Shown piece after piece: positions 52,027 through 60,900 of a DNA stretch of 64,000 bases (positions within the stretch are counted from its first letter, which is position 1; every line of letters begins with the position of its first letter). The DNA comes from Campylobacter aviculae (lineage in GTDB: Bacteria; Campylobacterota; Campylobacteria; Campylobacterales; Campylobacteraceae). The notes beneath the pieces are model-generated. The model was given only the letters and a program-made list of their open reading frames with translations, was not told the origin of the DNA and did not search any database. Position numbers and translations under genes: made by a program. The stretch covers positions 1 to 64,000 of the forward strand of contig NZ_NXMA01000001.1 of the NCBI RefSeq assembly GCF_005406215.1, in the 5' to 3' direction.

Positions 52027-53176
52027 TTTTCTCTCAAAAAAAAGTGTTTGCTATGATAAAATAGATCGCTTTTTAATGTTTAGGATGTATGAAAAGTACA
52101 AAGATAGACTTTTAGCTAAACCTGTAATCCAAATCATTGGAACTAATGGTAAAGGAAGTACAGGACGTTTTTTAGTTCAGCTTTTAGAAAGTATAGGTTA
52201 TAGTGTTGGACATTACACCAGTCCTCATATATTTGAATTTAAAGAGCGTTTTTATAAGAACAAAGATATTCTTAGCGATAAGGAACTAGAGTTAGGGCAT
52301 GAAGAATTGGAAAAAATTTTTCAAAAAGATTTAAATAAATTAAGTTATTTTGAATATGCCACTTTTCTTGCAATAATACTTTTTAGAGAATGTGATTATG
52401 TGATTTTTGAAGCAGGATTGGGCGGAGAATATGATGCTACTTCTGTTTTTGAAAAAAAAATGAGTATTTTTACAAAAATAGGATTTGACCATATGCAAAT
52501 TTTAGGGAATTCTTTAGAGCAAATTGCAAGAACAAAACTTAAAGCTATGTCTAAAAAGGCTTTAATTTCATCTGATCAAGATAAAGTAGTACTAGATCTA
52601 GCAAAAAAAATTGCATTTTTAAAGAAAACTGATTTAAAAATTTCTTGGAAATTAGAAAGTGAAGAATTAAAATATGCTGAAAATTATGTTCAAAAATATC
52701 AATTGTCTAATTATTTAAAACATAATTTTTATCTTGCTTTAAATGCATTTGAATTGTTGATTTCTAAAGAAAAATTAAAGTCAGCTTTATTAAAATTAGA
52801 AAGATTAAACTTAAAAGGACGTTGTGAGCAATTGACACCTAATTTGTATATTGATGTAGGGCATAATACAATGGCGGCAGTTGCTTTACGTGATCAATTT
52901 ATAGGCGAAAAATTGATTTTAGTGTATAATTCTTATCAAGATAAAGATATTTTTGAAATTTTAAAAACATTAAAGCCTATTATTGATACAATTAAAATAT
53001 ATAAATATGTTAGCATGGAAAGAAAATTGGCTGATGATGAAATTTACAAAATAGCAAATATTTTGGGGATTAGGTGCGAAGAATTTATTTCTTTGGAAAA
53101 GCAAAAGAAAACTTTAGTTTTTGGATCTTTTGCGTTGGTAGAAAATTTTTTAAAGGAATGGAGTGATAAAAAATAA
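52007..53176 (+). CDS. folC: Folylpolyglutamate/dihydrofolate synthase
   Basis: A 389-residue Mur-ligase-like enzyme that adds glutamate to folates (and probably forms dihydrofolate). Seen: the P-loop IIGTNGKGSTGRFL near residue 44, HYTSPHIFEFKERF near 77, EAGLGGEYDATS near 140 and the C-terminal YIDVGHNTMA. It overlaps the genes on both sides (20 and 14 bases). Confidence 0.93.
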   Translation: MSNKISDFLSKKSVCYDKIDRFLMFRMYEKYKDRLLAKPVIQIIGTNGKGSTGRFLVQLLESIGYSVGHYTSPHIFEFKERFYKNKDILSDKELELGHEELEKIFQKDLNKLSYFEYATFLAIILFRECDYVIFEAGLGGEYDATSVFEKKMSIFTKIGFDHMQILGNSLEQIARTKLKAMSKKALISSDQDKVVLDLAKKIAFLKKTDLKISWKLESEELKYAENYVQKYQLSNYLKHNFYLALNAFELLISKEKLKSALLKLERLNLKGRCEQLTPNLYIDVGHNTMAAVALRDQFIGEKLILVYNSYQDKDIFEILKTLKPIIDTIKIYKYVSMERKLADDEIYKIANILGIRCEEFISLEKQKKTLVFGSFALVENFLKEWSDKK

Positions 53177-54065
53177 ATTTACAATCACCATTACAGATAT
53201 TAATGGTTCTAAACATTTTTATTTAAATCAAATTATTAAAAAAATTTTTATTTATATTATTAGTTTTGTACTTTTATTTTTAATTTTTAGTGGTTTTTAT
53301 ATCCAATATCTTGATTCTAAAATTACCGATGTAAGCAAAAAGAGAGAAGAGCTTTTGAAAAAGAGTAAAGAATTGGAATTGTCTAATATCCAAATGCAAA
53401 AAAAAGTTGAAGAAAAAGCAAAAGAATATGCAGCAATTGAAGATAAAATAGCTTCCTTTGAAGAAGCATTAGGTTTAGAAGCTGAAAATAATCTTACGAT
53501 CACGGATAGGCTTGAAAATCTTAAACTCACCAATGAGCAACAAGTTGAAATTTTAAAACAAATTCCAAATGGATGGCCTATAGAAAATAAAGGTATTACG
53601 GGAAATTTTGGTTGGAGAGAACATCCTCTTTTAAAAAGAAAGGAATTTCATCCAGGTATTGACTTAAGGGCTGAAATGGGTACACCTGTTCGTGCTTCAG
53701 CTAGTGGAGTTGTAGAATTTGCAGGTTATAGTGATAACGGATATGGTTATAATGTCATTTTACTTCATAATTTTGGTTTTAAAACCGTGTTTGCTCATAT
53801 GATGCGAAAAGATGTGGTTAAGGCAGGACAATTTGTAACCAAGGGACAATTGATAGGATATAGTGGAAATACAGGTCTTTCGACAGGGCCGCATTTACAT
53901 TATGAGGTGAGATTTATTAATAAAACTCTAGAGCCATTGTATTTTTTAAATTTACAAAGAAAAAATATGAATCATTTTTTTAATCAAGAAAGGAGAGTTC
54001 CATGGCAATCTTTAGTAAAGGCAGTAACAGCACAGCACCTAGCTCAAACTCAGAAACAACAGTAA
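53163..54065 (+). CDS. M23 peptidoglycan endopeptidase, Csd1-like
   Basis: A 300-residue zinc endopeptidase acting on peptidoglycan cross-links. Seen: a TM anchor (about residues 17-40), a coiled coil (about 48-105) and an M23 domain with zinc ligands in REHPLLKRKEFHPGIDLRA (H-x3-D) and GPHLHYEVR (HxH). In Helicobacter pylori the same order folC-csd-ccmA-mfd encodes helical cell shape (csd1/csd2, ccmA). Only one M23 gene is present here. GTG start within folC; 64-base overlap with the bactofilin gene. Confidence 0.88.
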   Translation: MIKNKFTITITDINGSKHFYLNQIIKKIFIYIISFVLLFLIFSGFYIQYLDSKITDVSKKREELLKKSKELELSNIQMQKKVEEKAKEYAAIEDKIASFEEALGLEAENNLTITDRLENLKLTNEQQVEILKQIPNGWPIENKGITGNFGWREHPLLKRKEFHPGIDLRAEMGTPVRASASGVVEFAGYSDNGYGYNVILLHNFGFKTVFAHMMRKDVVKAGQFVTKGQLIGYSGNTGLSTGPHLHYEVRFINKTLEPLYFLNLQRKNMNHFFNQERRVPWQSLVKAVTAQHLAQTQKQQ

Positions 54066-54400
54066 TTTCTTCGGGTGCTAGAATAGAAGGTAAATTTTAT
54101 TTCGCATCTATGCTTCATGTAGATGGGGAGCTTAATGGAGTTATACATTCTGAAAGTATAGTTGTGATTGGAAAAAATGGAAATTTAAAAGGAGAGCTTA
54201 AAGCTGATAAAATAGTTGTAAATGGCTATTTTGAAGGTGAATTAGAAGCTAATAGTTTAGAAATTTTAACCGGCGGTATGGTTAATGGGGATATTAATAT
54301 CAAAGAACTAGCCATAGAAAATGGTGGTCGTTTTAATGGGGTAAGTAAAATCAGACAGGATGATCCTGTAAGATTGATAGAGAATGCACCAGAAGAATAA
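54002..54400 (+). CDS. ccmA: Bactofilin (CcmA-like)
   Basis: A 132-residue cytoskeletal protein of the DUF583/bactofilin family. Seen: a Ser-rich N-terminal tail (about 1-28) and a right-handed beta-helix core with regular Gly/Val/Ile spacing (GARIEGKFYFASMLHVDGELNGVIHSESIVVIGKNGNLKGELKADKIVVNGYFEGELEAN). In H. pylori CcmA works with Csd1/Csd2 on helical shape; the same link is expected here. Its first 64 bases lie in another frame of the M23 gene. Confidence 0.9.
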   Translation: MAIFSKGSNSTAPSSNSETTVISSGARIEGKFYFASMLHVDGELNGVIHSESIVVIGKNGNLKGELKADKIVVNGYFEGELEANSLEILTGGMVNGDINIKELAIENGGRFNGVSKIRQDDPVRLIENAPEE

Positions 54401-57366
54401 TGCAAGCAAGTTTTTTTGAATACTTGCAAGGTTCTAATGTAGCACAATTAATACTTTGCGAAGATGATAAAGAGGCTTTTTTATTATCCCAAGTTTCTAT
54501 TTTTAAAGGCTTAAAAACCTTTGTTTTACCTGATTTTAGAGCCGAATTTGGAGATGATTTAAGAGCATTTTCCAAAGAGCTTTTTGAGCTTTGTAAGGTT
54601 TTAAATGCCTATCATAAAGAAAATAATGGTAAAATTTTAATCTCTCCATTATCCACTATTTTAAAGAAACTTCCTTCTAAAAACCATCTAAAAAATTACG
54701 TTATATCTAAAAAAGATACATTTAATATCGGTGGATTTTGCGATGAGCTTGTAAAGTTGGGCTATGAATTTGTTGATATGGTGCAAGATAAAGGAGAAGT
54801 AAGCATTAGAGGAGAAATAATTGATATATTTTGTATCAACGAAGAGCTTCCAACTAGAATTTTGCTTTTTAATGAAGAAATAGAAAGTATTAGAAAATTT
54901 GATCTTATAACACAAAAATCTATACCGATTGAATACGAGAATTTAGAAATTTGCCCTTTTTTAACTCATTTTTCTAATCAAAATTATGAAAATTTTAAAA
55001 ATACCTTAGAAAATTTTAAAAGCAATGCTTTAATTAATGATATTAATTCTTTGGGCTTTTGGTGTATAGATGATTTTTGTGATTACTTGGAGCTTGATTT
55101 TGTTAGCATTAAAAAATTTGATGAAAAAGAATGGCAAAAAGATTTGTCTAAAATTAACACTAAAATTATTCCTGAGGCAAATCAATATAGGGATTTAAGA
55201 AGTTTTTATAATAAAGATTTTTTTGATTTTCACCAAGATAAAAAAATCACAATACTAGCCAAAAATGAAGGTCTTTTTAAGGCTTTAGAACTTGATGAAT
55301 CTAAAAATATATATTTTAAAAAAAGTGAGCTTGTTTTAAATCTAATTAGTAATAAAGAGCTTATTATTTCGCTCAATAAAAAAGAAAAGCAAAAACAAAA
55401 ACGTAAAACAAATTTAATTATAGATGAATTAAAGCAGGGTGATTTTATCGTCCATGAAGATTACGGTGTGGGTAAATTTTTAGGTCTTGAGATGATTAGT
55501 GTGGCAGGTTCTAAAAAAGAATTTGTATCTATTGAATATCAAAATAGTGATAAACTTCTTTTACCTGTTGAAAATTTATATCTTATTGATAAATATTTAG
55601 GTGCAGGTGGTTCCATACCTCTTTTAGATCGTTTAGGCAAAACGACTTTTATTAAATTAAAAGAGAAATTAAAAATTAAGCTTTTAGCCATTGCCTCACA
55701 GATTGTTGCTATGGCAGCAAAAAGAGCTTTGATTCAACCAAAGACAATTAAAGTTGATTACGCAGATCAAGCATATTTCGTTTCAAAAGCAGGATTTTCT
55801 TATACAGAAGATCAGGTTAAAGTGTGTGAAGAAATATTGCAAGATTTTCAAAGCGGTAAAGTCATGGATAGGCTTTTAAGTGGAGATGTAGGCTTTGGAA
55901 AAACCGAAGTCGCTATGAATGCCATTTACCCTGTGGTTAAAAGTGGTTTTTGTGTTTTTTTCTTTGCACCTACAACACTTTTATCCCATCAGCATTTTAA
56001 AACTTTAAAAAAACGTTTTGAAAATTTTGAAATTCCTGTTTTTAAACTCGATCGTTTTACAAATTCTAAAGAGAAAAAAGTGCTTTTAGAATATTTACAA
56101 CGAGAAAAACCTTGTGTGGTTGTCGGCACTCACGCACTTTTAAATTTAGAATGTAAAAATTTAGCCCTTGTGGTTATAGATGAGGAGCACAAATTTGGAG
56201 TGAAACAAAAAGAAAAATTAAAAGAATTAACCCAAAATTCACACCTTTTATCTATGTCAGCCACTCCTATTCCAAGAAGTTTAAACCAAGCATTAAGCTC
56301 TATAAAATCTTATAGTGTTTTACAAACTCCGCCAGAAGATAGAATGGATGTTAGAACTTTTGTTAAAGAGAGTGATGACGCTCTTTTAAAAGAAGCTATA
56401 GCTAGAGAATTAAGACGAGCGGGTCAAATTTTTTATATCCATAATCACATAGCAAGTATCGAGCAGTGTAAAAAACATTTGCTTGAGCTTTTTAAGGATT
56501 TGAAAATTTTGATTTTACATTCTAAGATTGATGCAAAAGTACAAGAAGAAGAAATGCTTAAATTTGAAAATAAAGAATATGATTTGCTTTTAAGCACTTC
56601 TATAATTGAAAGTGGAATTGATCTAGCTAATGTAAATACTATTATTGTAGAAAAAAGTGATCGTTTTGGAATGGCTGATTTACATCAACTGCGTGGAAGG
56701 GTTGGGAGAAGCGACAAGCAAGGATATTGTTATTTTTTGGTTGAAAATAAAGATGAAATTACGCAAGATGCCTTAAAGCGTTTGGTTTCTTTAGAGAGCA
56801 ATTCTTTTTTGGGAGCAGGATCCATTTTGGCTTATCATGATCTTGAAATCAGAGGCGGTGGAAATTTATTAGGAATCGACCAAAGTGGACATATAGAGCA
56901 AATAGGACTTAGTTTGTATTTGAAAATGCTAGAAGATGAGCTTCATTCTTTAACCAAAAAAGAAAGTTTTGAAGAGAAAAAGATCGATTTAAAATTAAAT
57001 ATCAATGCTTTTTTAAATTCGGAATTGATTTCTGAAGATCGCCTAAGGCTTGAACTTTATCGTCGTTTAAGCAAGTGTCAAAAAGTCAATGAAATTTATG
57101 AAATCGAGGGTGAAATCGAGGATCGTTTTGGAAAACTTGATGTTTATACGAAGCAATTTTTATCTTTAATGATGATCAAAATTTTAGCTTTAGGTAAATT
57201 TAAAATAATCAGCAATTTTGAACAAAATATCCAATTTGTAAATTTTAATGACGAGAAAGAATTGATCAAAGCAAGAAGTAAAGATGATGATGATATTATT
57301 GAGACTATTTTAACATATTTAAGAAAAATGGATGAAAAACAAAATATCTCAAAGGATATTAGATGA
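54400..57366 (+). CDS. mfd: Transcription-repair coupling factor Mfd
   Basis: A 988-residue translocase that removes stalled RNA polymerase and recruits UvrA. Seen: a UvrB-like N-terminal part, the RNA polymerase interaction domain (GDFIVHEDYGVGKFLGLEMI near residue 347), and RecG-like motor motifs GDVGFGKTEVA, VVIDEEHKFG, SATPIPRSL and the QLRGRVGRSDKQGYCYF motif VI, then the TRCF C-terminal domain. It overlaps ccmA by one base and the next gene by 4. Confidence 0.95.
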   Translation: MQASFFEYLQGSNVAQLILCEDDKEAFLLSQVSIFKGLKTFVLPDFRAEFGDDLRAFSKELFELCKVLNAYHKENNGKILISPLSTILKKLPSKNHLKNYVISKKDTFNIGGFCDELVKLGYEFVDMVQDKGEVSIRGEIIDIFCINEELPTRILLFNEEIESIRKFDLITQKSIPIEYENLEICPFLTHFSNQNYENFKNTLENFKSNALINDINSLGFWCIDDFCDYLELDFVSIKKFDEKEWQKDLSKINTKIIPEANQYRDLRSFYNKDFFDFHQDKKITILAKNEGLFKALELDESKNIYFKKSELVLNLISNKELIISLNKKEKQKQKRKTNLIIDELKQGDFIVHEDYGVGKFLGLEMISVAGSKKEFVSIEYQNSDKLLLPVENLYLIDKYLGAGGSIPLLDRLGKTTFIKLKEKLKIKLLAIASQIVAMAAKRALIQPKTIKVDYADQAYFVSKAGFSYTEDQVKVCEEILQDFQSGKVMDRLLSGDVGFGKTEVAMNAIYPVVKSGFCVFFFAPTTLLSHQHFKTLKKRFENFEIPVFKLDRFTNSKEKKVLLEYLQREKPCVVVGTHALLNLECKNLALVVIDEEHKFGVKQKEKLKELTQNSHLLSMSATPIPRSLNQALSSIKSYSVLQTPPEDRMDVRTFVKESDDALLKEAIARELRRAGQIFYIHNHIASIEQCKKHLLELFKDLKILILHSKIDAKVQEEEMLKFENKEYDLLLSTSIIESGIDLANVNTIIVEKSDRFGMADLHQLRGRVGRSDKQGYCYFLVENKDEITQDALKRLVSLESNSFLGAGSILAYHDLEIRGGGNLLGIDQSGHIEQIGLSLYLKMLEDELHSLTKKESFEEKKIDLKLNINAFLNSELISEDRLRLELYRRLSKCQKVNEIYEIEGEIEDRFGKLDVYTKQFLSLMMIKILALGKFKIISNFEQNIQFVNFNDEKELIKARSKDDDDIIETILTYLRKMDEKQNISKDIR

Positions 57367-58046
57367 ATGGAGCAGAAATTTTTAAAAGATTATTGAGTTT
57401 AAATTTGAATTTTAAAGAATTTGATTGGCTTGAGAATCAAGGATTGAGTGATGTTGAGTTGTTGGTTTCAGTTATTTTAACACAAAATACAAATTGGAAT
57501 AATGTCTTAAAAGCTTTAAATAATCTTAGAAATTCTCAAATCACTTCTTTAGATCAAATCAGTCAAATTGAAAATAATGAACTTGCATTGCTTATAAAGC
57601 CAAGTGGATTTTACAATACCAAAGCAAAGCGTTTAAAAGATTTAATTGAAGCGATTTTGAAAAAATACAATGATTTGGATAATTTTAAGGAAAATGTTTC
57701 TAGGGAATGGCTTTTAAAGATTAAAGGTTTAGGTTTTGAAAGTGTGGATAGCATTTTAAACTATCTTTGCAAAAGAGAAATTTTGGTTGTCGATAGTTAC
57801 ACTCATAGACTTGCTTTATTTTTAGGATATGAATTTGAAGATTATGAAGAATTAAGGGAATTTTTTCAGAGTGGTATAGAAAACGAACAAGAAGATTTAT
57901 GCAAAATTTTAAACAAATCTTATGAGCTTTATGAGCTTTATCAGATTTTTCATGCTTTGATTGTTGCTTTTGGAAAACTCGCTTTTAAGGGTAAAAAATT
58001 AAGCCTTGAGGGTGAAAAATTAATTCAAATTTTAAAGGAGGGATGA
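57363..58046 (+). CDS. HhH-GPD DNA glycosylase, MagIII-like
   Basis: A 227-residue endonuclease III superfamily base-excision enzyme. Seen: SVILTQNTNWNNV near residue 35, the helix-hairpin-helix LLKIKGLGFESVDSILNY near residue 117 and the catalytic-site VVDSYTHRL (Asp) near 141. The four-Cys iron-sulfur cluster of EndoIII is absent, which fits the H. pylori MagIII type that removes 3-methyladenine. Substrate inferred from family. It overlaps mfd and thiD. Confidence 0.8.
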   Translation: MNGAEIFKRLLSLNLNFKEFDWLENQGLSDVELLVSVILTQNTNWNNVLKALNNLRNSQITSLDQISQIENNELALLIKPSGFYNTKAKRLKDLIEAILKKYNDLDNFKENVSREWLLKIKGLGFESVDSILNYLCKREILVVDSYTHRLALFLGYEFEDYEELREFFQSGIENEQEDLCKILNKSYELYELYQIFHALIVAFGKLAFKGKKLSLEGEKLIQILKEG

Positions 58047-58858
58047 TGAGAGCAAAAGGGAGTGATTTGATTCCTATTTTAACAATAGCGGGAAGCGATT
58101 GTAGTGGTGGAGCTGGAATTCAAGCAGATCTAAAAACTTTTAGTGCTCACGAGCTTTTTGGCATGAGTGTGATTTTAAGTGTTGTGGCTGAAAATACTGC
58201 AAGGGTTATTTCAGTACATGACGTGCCAACTTCAAGTGTGGATGAGCAAATGTTAGCTGTTTTTGAAGATATAGTGCCAAAAGCAACTAAGATAGGAATG
58301 ATAGGAAGTTGTGAGCTTATGAGCTGTGTTGCGAAAAATTTAGAACTTTATAAACCACAAAATTTGGTTATTGATCCTGTGATGTTTGCTAAAAATGGCT
58401 ACGCTTTAATGCCTGAAGAAAATTGTGATTTTTTTAAAAAAACGATTGTTGCTTTTGCGGATTTACTCACTCCAAACATACCAGAAGCGGAATTTCTTTG
58501 TGGTTTTAAAATCAAAAATGAAGAAGAAATGATAGAGGCGGCAAAATATTTATGTACTTTGGGTGCTAAAGCCGTTTTACTTAAAGGTGGACATAGTGAA
58601 AATAATGCCAATGATATACTCTTTGATGGTAAAGAAATTCATGTTTTAAAAGGTGAGCGTATAGAGACTAAAAATACACATGGAACAGGATGCACTCTTT
58701 CTTCGGCTATTGCAAGTAATTTAGCCAAGGGTTATGATTTGTTAGAAGCAGTTAGTAGTGCAAAAGAATACGTTAAAAATGCGATTTATTATTCTTTAAA
58801 TTTAGGAAAAGGTTGTGGGCCAACCAATCATTTTTATAGGTTTTTAAGTGAAAAATAA
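58043..58858 (+). CDS. thiD: Hydroxymethylpyrimidine (phosphate) kinase
   Basis: A 271-residue ribokinase-fold enzyme that makes HMP-PP for thiamine synthesis. Seen: ILTIAGSDCSGGAGIQADLKTF near residue 12, DPVMFAKNGYAL near 112, the TPNIPEAEFL block and the anion-hole NTHGTGCTLSSAIA near 211. Two adjacent ATGs (58043, 58046) cannot be separated. It is paired with thiE, whose product joins HMP-PP with the thiazole. Confidence 0.94.
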   Translation: MMRAKGSDLIPILTIAGSDCSGGAGIQADLKTFSAHELFGMSVILSVVAENTARVISVHDVPTSSVDEQMLAVFEDIVPKATKIGMIGSCELMSCVAKNLELYKPQNLVIDPVMFAKNGYALMPEENCDFFKKTIVAFADLLTPNIPEAEFLCGFKIKNEEEMIEAAKYLCTLGAKAVLLKGGHSENNANDILFDGKEIHVLKGERIETKNTHGTGCTLSSAIASNLAKGYDLLEAVSSAKEYVKNAIYYSLNLGKGCGPTNHFYRFLSEK

Positions 58859-59480
58859 TCTTGATTTAAAATTATATCTTGTTGCAAGCAGGGGAAAAAG
58901 AAGCGATGAGGTATTTTTAAATATACTTGAAAATGCTATTAAGGGTGGAGTTGGTATAATTCAATTGCGTGAAAAAGAACTAAATTCTCGTGAGTTTTAT
59001 GAGCTAGGAAAAAAGGTGCAAAAACTTTGTAAAACTTATAAAATACCTTTTTTAATTAATGATAGAATCGACATAGCCTTAGCTTTAAATGCTGATGGCG
59101 TGCATTTGGGACAAGAAGATTTAGAAGTTAAGATCGCAAGAAAGCTTTTAGGAGAGGAAAAAATCATAGGTTTAAGTTTAAAAACCTTAGAACAACTTGA
59201 TTTTATAGAAAGTGCTGATTATTTAGGTTGTGGTGCGATTAGGACAACGCCAACCAAAGAAAGCTCCCTTATAAGTTTAGAAACTTTAGAGCAAATTTGC
59301 AAAAAAAGTCCCATACCTGTAGTGGCTATAGGTGGGATTGATGAAGAGGTGATATCTGAATTAAAAGGTATTGATTTAAGCGGAGTGGCTGTTGTTAGAG
59401 CTATTATGGATGCTAGTGATCCTTGTTTAAGCGCAAAGAAACTTAAGGAAGCTTTTTGTGCCAATTTATCTTCTAAATAA
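58848..59480 (+). CDS. thiE: Thiamine-phosphate synthase
   Basis: A 210-residue TIM-barrel enzyme that couples HMP-PP and thiazole phosphate. Seen: GVGIIQLREKELNSREF near residue 35 (the Q-x-R-x-K pattern), LINDRIDIALALNADGVHLGQED near 68 and the GGIDEE phosphate site. It begins with GTG inside thiD (11-base overlap) and overlaps hemD by 23 bases. Confidence 0.94.
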   Translation: MKNNLDLKLYLVASRGKRSDEVFLNILENAIKGGVGIIQLREKELNSREFYELGKKVQKLCKTYKIPFLINDRIDIALALNADGVHLGQEDLEVKIARKLLGEEKIIGLSLKTLEQLDFIESADYLGCGAIRTTPTKESSLISLETLEQICKKSPIPVVAIGGIDEEVISELKGIDLSGVAVVRAIMDASDPCLSAKKLKEAFCANLSSK

Positions 59481-60102
59481 AGCTCCTTTTGAAGGAGTGA
59501 AAAATCTCATTTTAAATGAGATTATTTTTTTTAATATTGATATCAATTTAAGTTTATATGATGCTTTAATTTGTACTTCAAAAAATGCCTTAATAGCTCT
59601 ACAAGAAAACAAAATTCCTTTAAATTTGGATATAGAAATTTACACTATAGGTGAGAGCACAGCTTGTTTTGCCAAAAAATTAGGATTTAAAAATATCAAA
59701 ATTGCTAAAAAATCTTATGGCAGTGAATTTTTTAAAGAATTTAAAGAAGAATTGAAAAATAAAAAATGTCTTTATTTAAGAGCAAAAATTATAGCTTCGA
59801 CTTTAAATTCAGATTTGAAAAATAACGGTATTGATTTAGATGAAGTTATTGTTTATGAAAATATTTTTAAGCCAAGCAATGAAAAATTAATTCATCCTTC
59901 GATATTTATTTTTACCTCTGCTTTGAGTGTGGAGAATTTTTTTAAAAATTACAGCTTACATGAAGATGATATTGCTATAAGTATTGGAAAAAGCACAGCA
60001 AAAAAACTTTCAAATTTTAAAAATCTTTTTGTGTGCGAAAAACAAAGCATTGAAAATTGTGTCACTTTGGCTAAAGAATTATCCCTTAAAACAAATTTTT
60101 AA
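59458..60102 (+). CDS. hemD: Uroporphyrinogen-III synthase
   Basis: A 214-residue two-domain enzyme that closes hydroxymethylbilane to uroporphyrinogen III for heme. Sequence conservation in this family is low, so the call rests on DALICTSKNALIAL, YTIGESTACFAKKLG, GSEFFKEF, LYLRAKIIAS and FIFTSALSVENF...ISIGKSTAKKL, all characteristic, and on location after thiE as in C. jejuni. Starts with GTG inside thiE. Last plus-strand core gene before the accessory segment. Confidence 0.85.
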   Translation: MPIYLLNKAPFEGVKNLILNEIIFFNIDINLSLYDALICTSKNALIALQENKIPLNLDIEIYTIGESTACFAKKLGFKNIKIAKKSYGSEFFKEFKEELKNKKCLYLRAKIIASTLNSDLKNNGIDLDEVIVYENIFKPSNEKLIHPSIFIFTSALSVENFFKNYSLHEDDIAISIGKSTAKKLSNFKNLFVCEKQSIENCVTLAKELSLKTNF

Positions 60103-60514
60103 AAATCGATAAGCTAGAAAAATGCTTAAAAATTCAGCTACAACACAACTTATAAATATCCCATAAAAATTAAATAAGAAAGCAAAAATCAATAAGCAAA
60201 TTATAGGTATGAAAAAACTTTGCATAAGGGAAAAAACAAAGATTCCTTAACTTTATTTGCAGCTAAAAGATAAGTCGCAACTAAAGAATTAAACCAAGCA
60301 ATTTGAACAGATGAACCTATGGCTATTAAATCACTCAAAGTAAAAAGTATAAAGATAAAAGGCATTGATAAACCCATTGCCGCCAAAGATTTTGTGCCCA
60401 AAAATTGACCTACAAAAATACCATTTACGATAATATAAAGTGAAAAAAATCCGGAACTTATCATGTTTGGTAAAGTGTATTTAAAAATAATTTTGTAATT
60501 TTTGATTTAAACAT
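60079..60514 (-). pseudogene. MATE-family efflux transporter, deleted and frameshifted
   Basis: The minus strand keeps both ends of a MATE (multidrug/toxin extrusion) transporter in different frames. Start: ATG 60514 reads MFKSK, then a shift near 60490 continues as IIFKYTLPN-MISSGFFSLYIIVNGIFVGQFLGTKSLAAMG... to about 60240. End: from about 60227 another frame reads MQSFFIPIICLLIFAFLFNFYGIFISCVVAEFLSIFLAYRF to a stop at 60079, inside the hemD 3' end. An intact MATE protein has about 440 residues; some 300 in the middle are missing. The longest remaining frame is 87 codons (60201-60464). Not functional. Confidence 0.8.
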
Positions 60515-60559
60515 AAGTATTCTTATAAAAACTAATCGAGTATTTTTTGAAAATAAGTT

Positions 60560-60900
60560 AAGAAGTTTATAAATCAAATGAGAGCAATTTGCATAAGAGG
60601 TATATGCCAAGCAAATGACCACTTGATTTTATATTTTATTATATCCTCCATTATGAGCGAAATTTCTTGCTCCTACAACAAATATTTTTACATCTCAATG
60701 TTGCAAATAAGGGTTTACCATGCTAGCACTTTTATCATTGCTAGCACTTTTATCATTACCCATTATAGGCTTACGTATATAGAGAACCATACCAACCATT
60801 GCTAATCACATCATAATCAGCTAATTTTGGAGAAGTATAAAGGTTCTCTAGCCTCATCTCCTGCATTATGCCTTTTAATTTTGGATATCATAAATTCATA
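60560..60900 (-). pseudogene. Disrupted porin-like (MOMP/PorA-type) fragment
   Basis: Three frames of the minus strand together read like part of the Campylobacter major outer membrane protein: LENLYTSPKLADYDVISNGWYGSLYT (about 60860-60780), then NDKSASNDKSASMVNPYLQH (to about 60695), then DVKIFVVGARNFAHNGGYNK. From memory PorA has a closely similar segment around DIISSAWYGSLYTGAYN. Stops and frame changes separate the pieces, so this is a remnant. I cannot find the remainder of the porin. Identification is moderate to low. Confidence 0.4.
60722..60757. repeat. Two 18-bp tandem repeats
   Basis: GCTAGCACTTTTATCATT occurs twice without a gap. On the minus strand it codes for two copies of NDKSAS in the porin-like fragment, at a spot that would be a surface loop. 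Confidence 0.9.

Noticed and set aside
60578-60805. Plus-strand frame of 75 codons between the MATE and raf-like genes
   Set aside because: It opposes the porin-like remnant, has no ribosome binding site and reads low-complexity Ile/Ser/Thr; the tandem repeat alone explains its openness.
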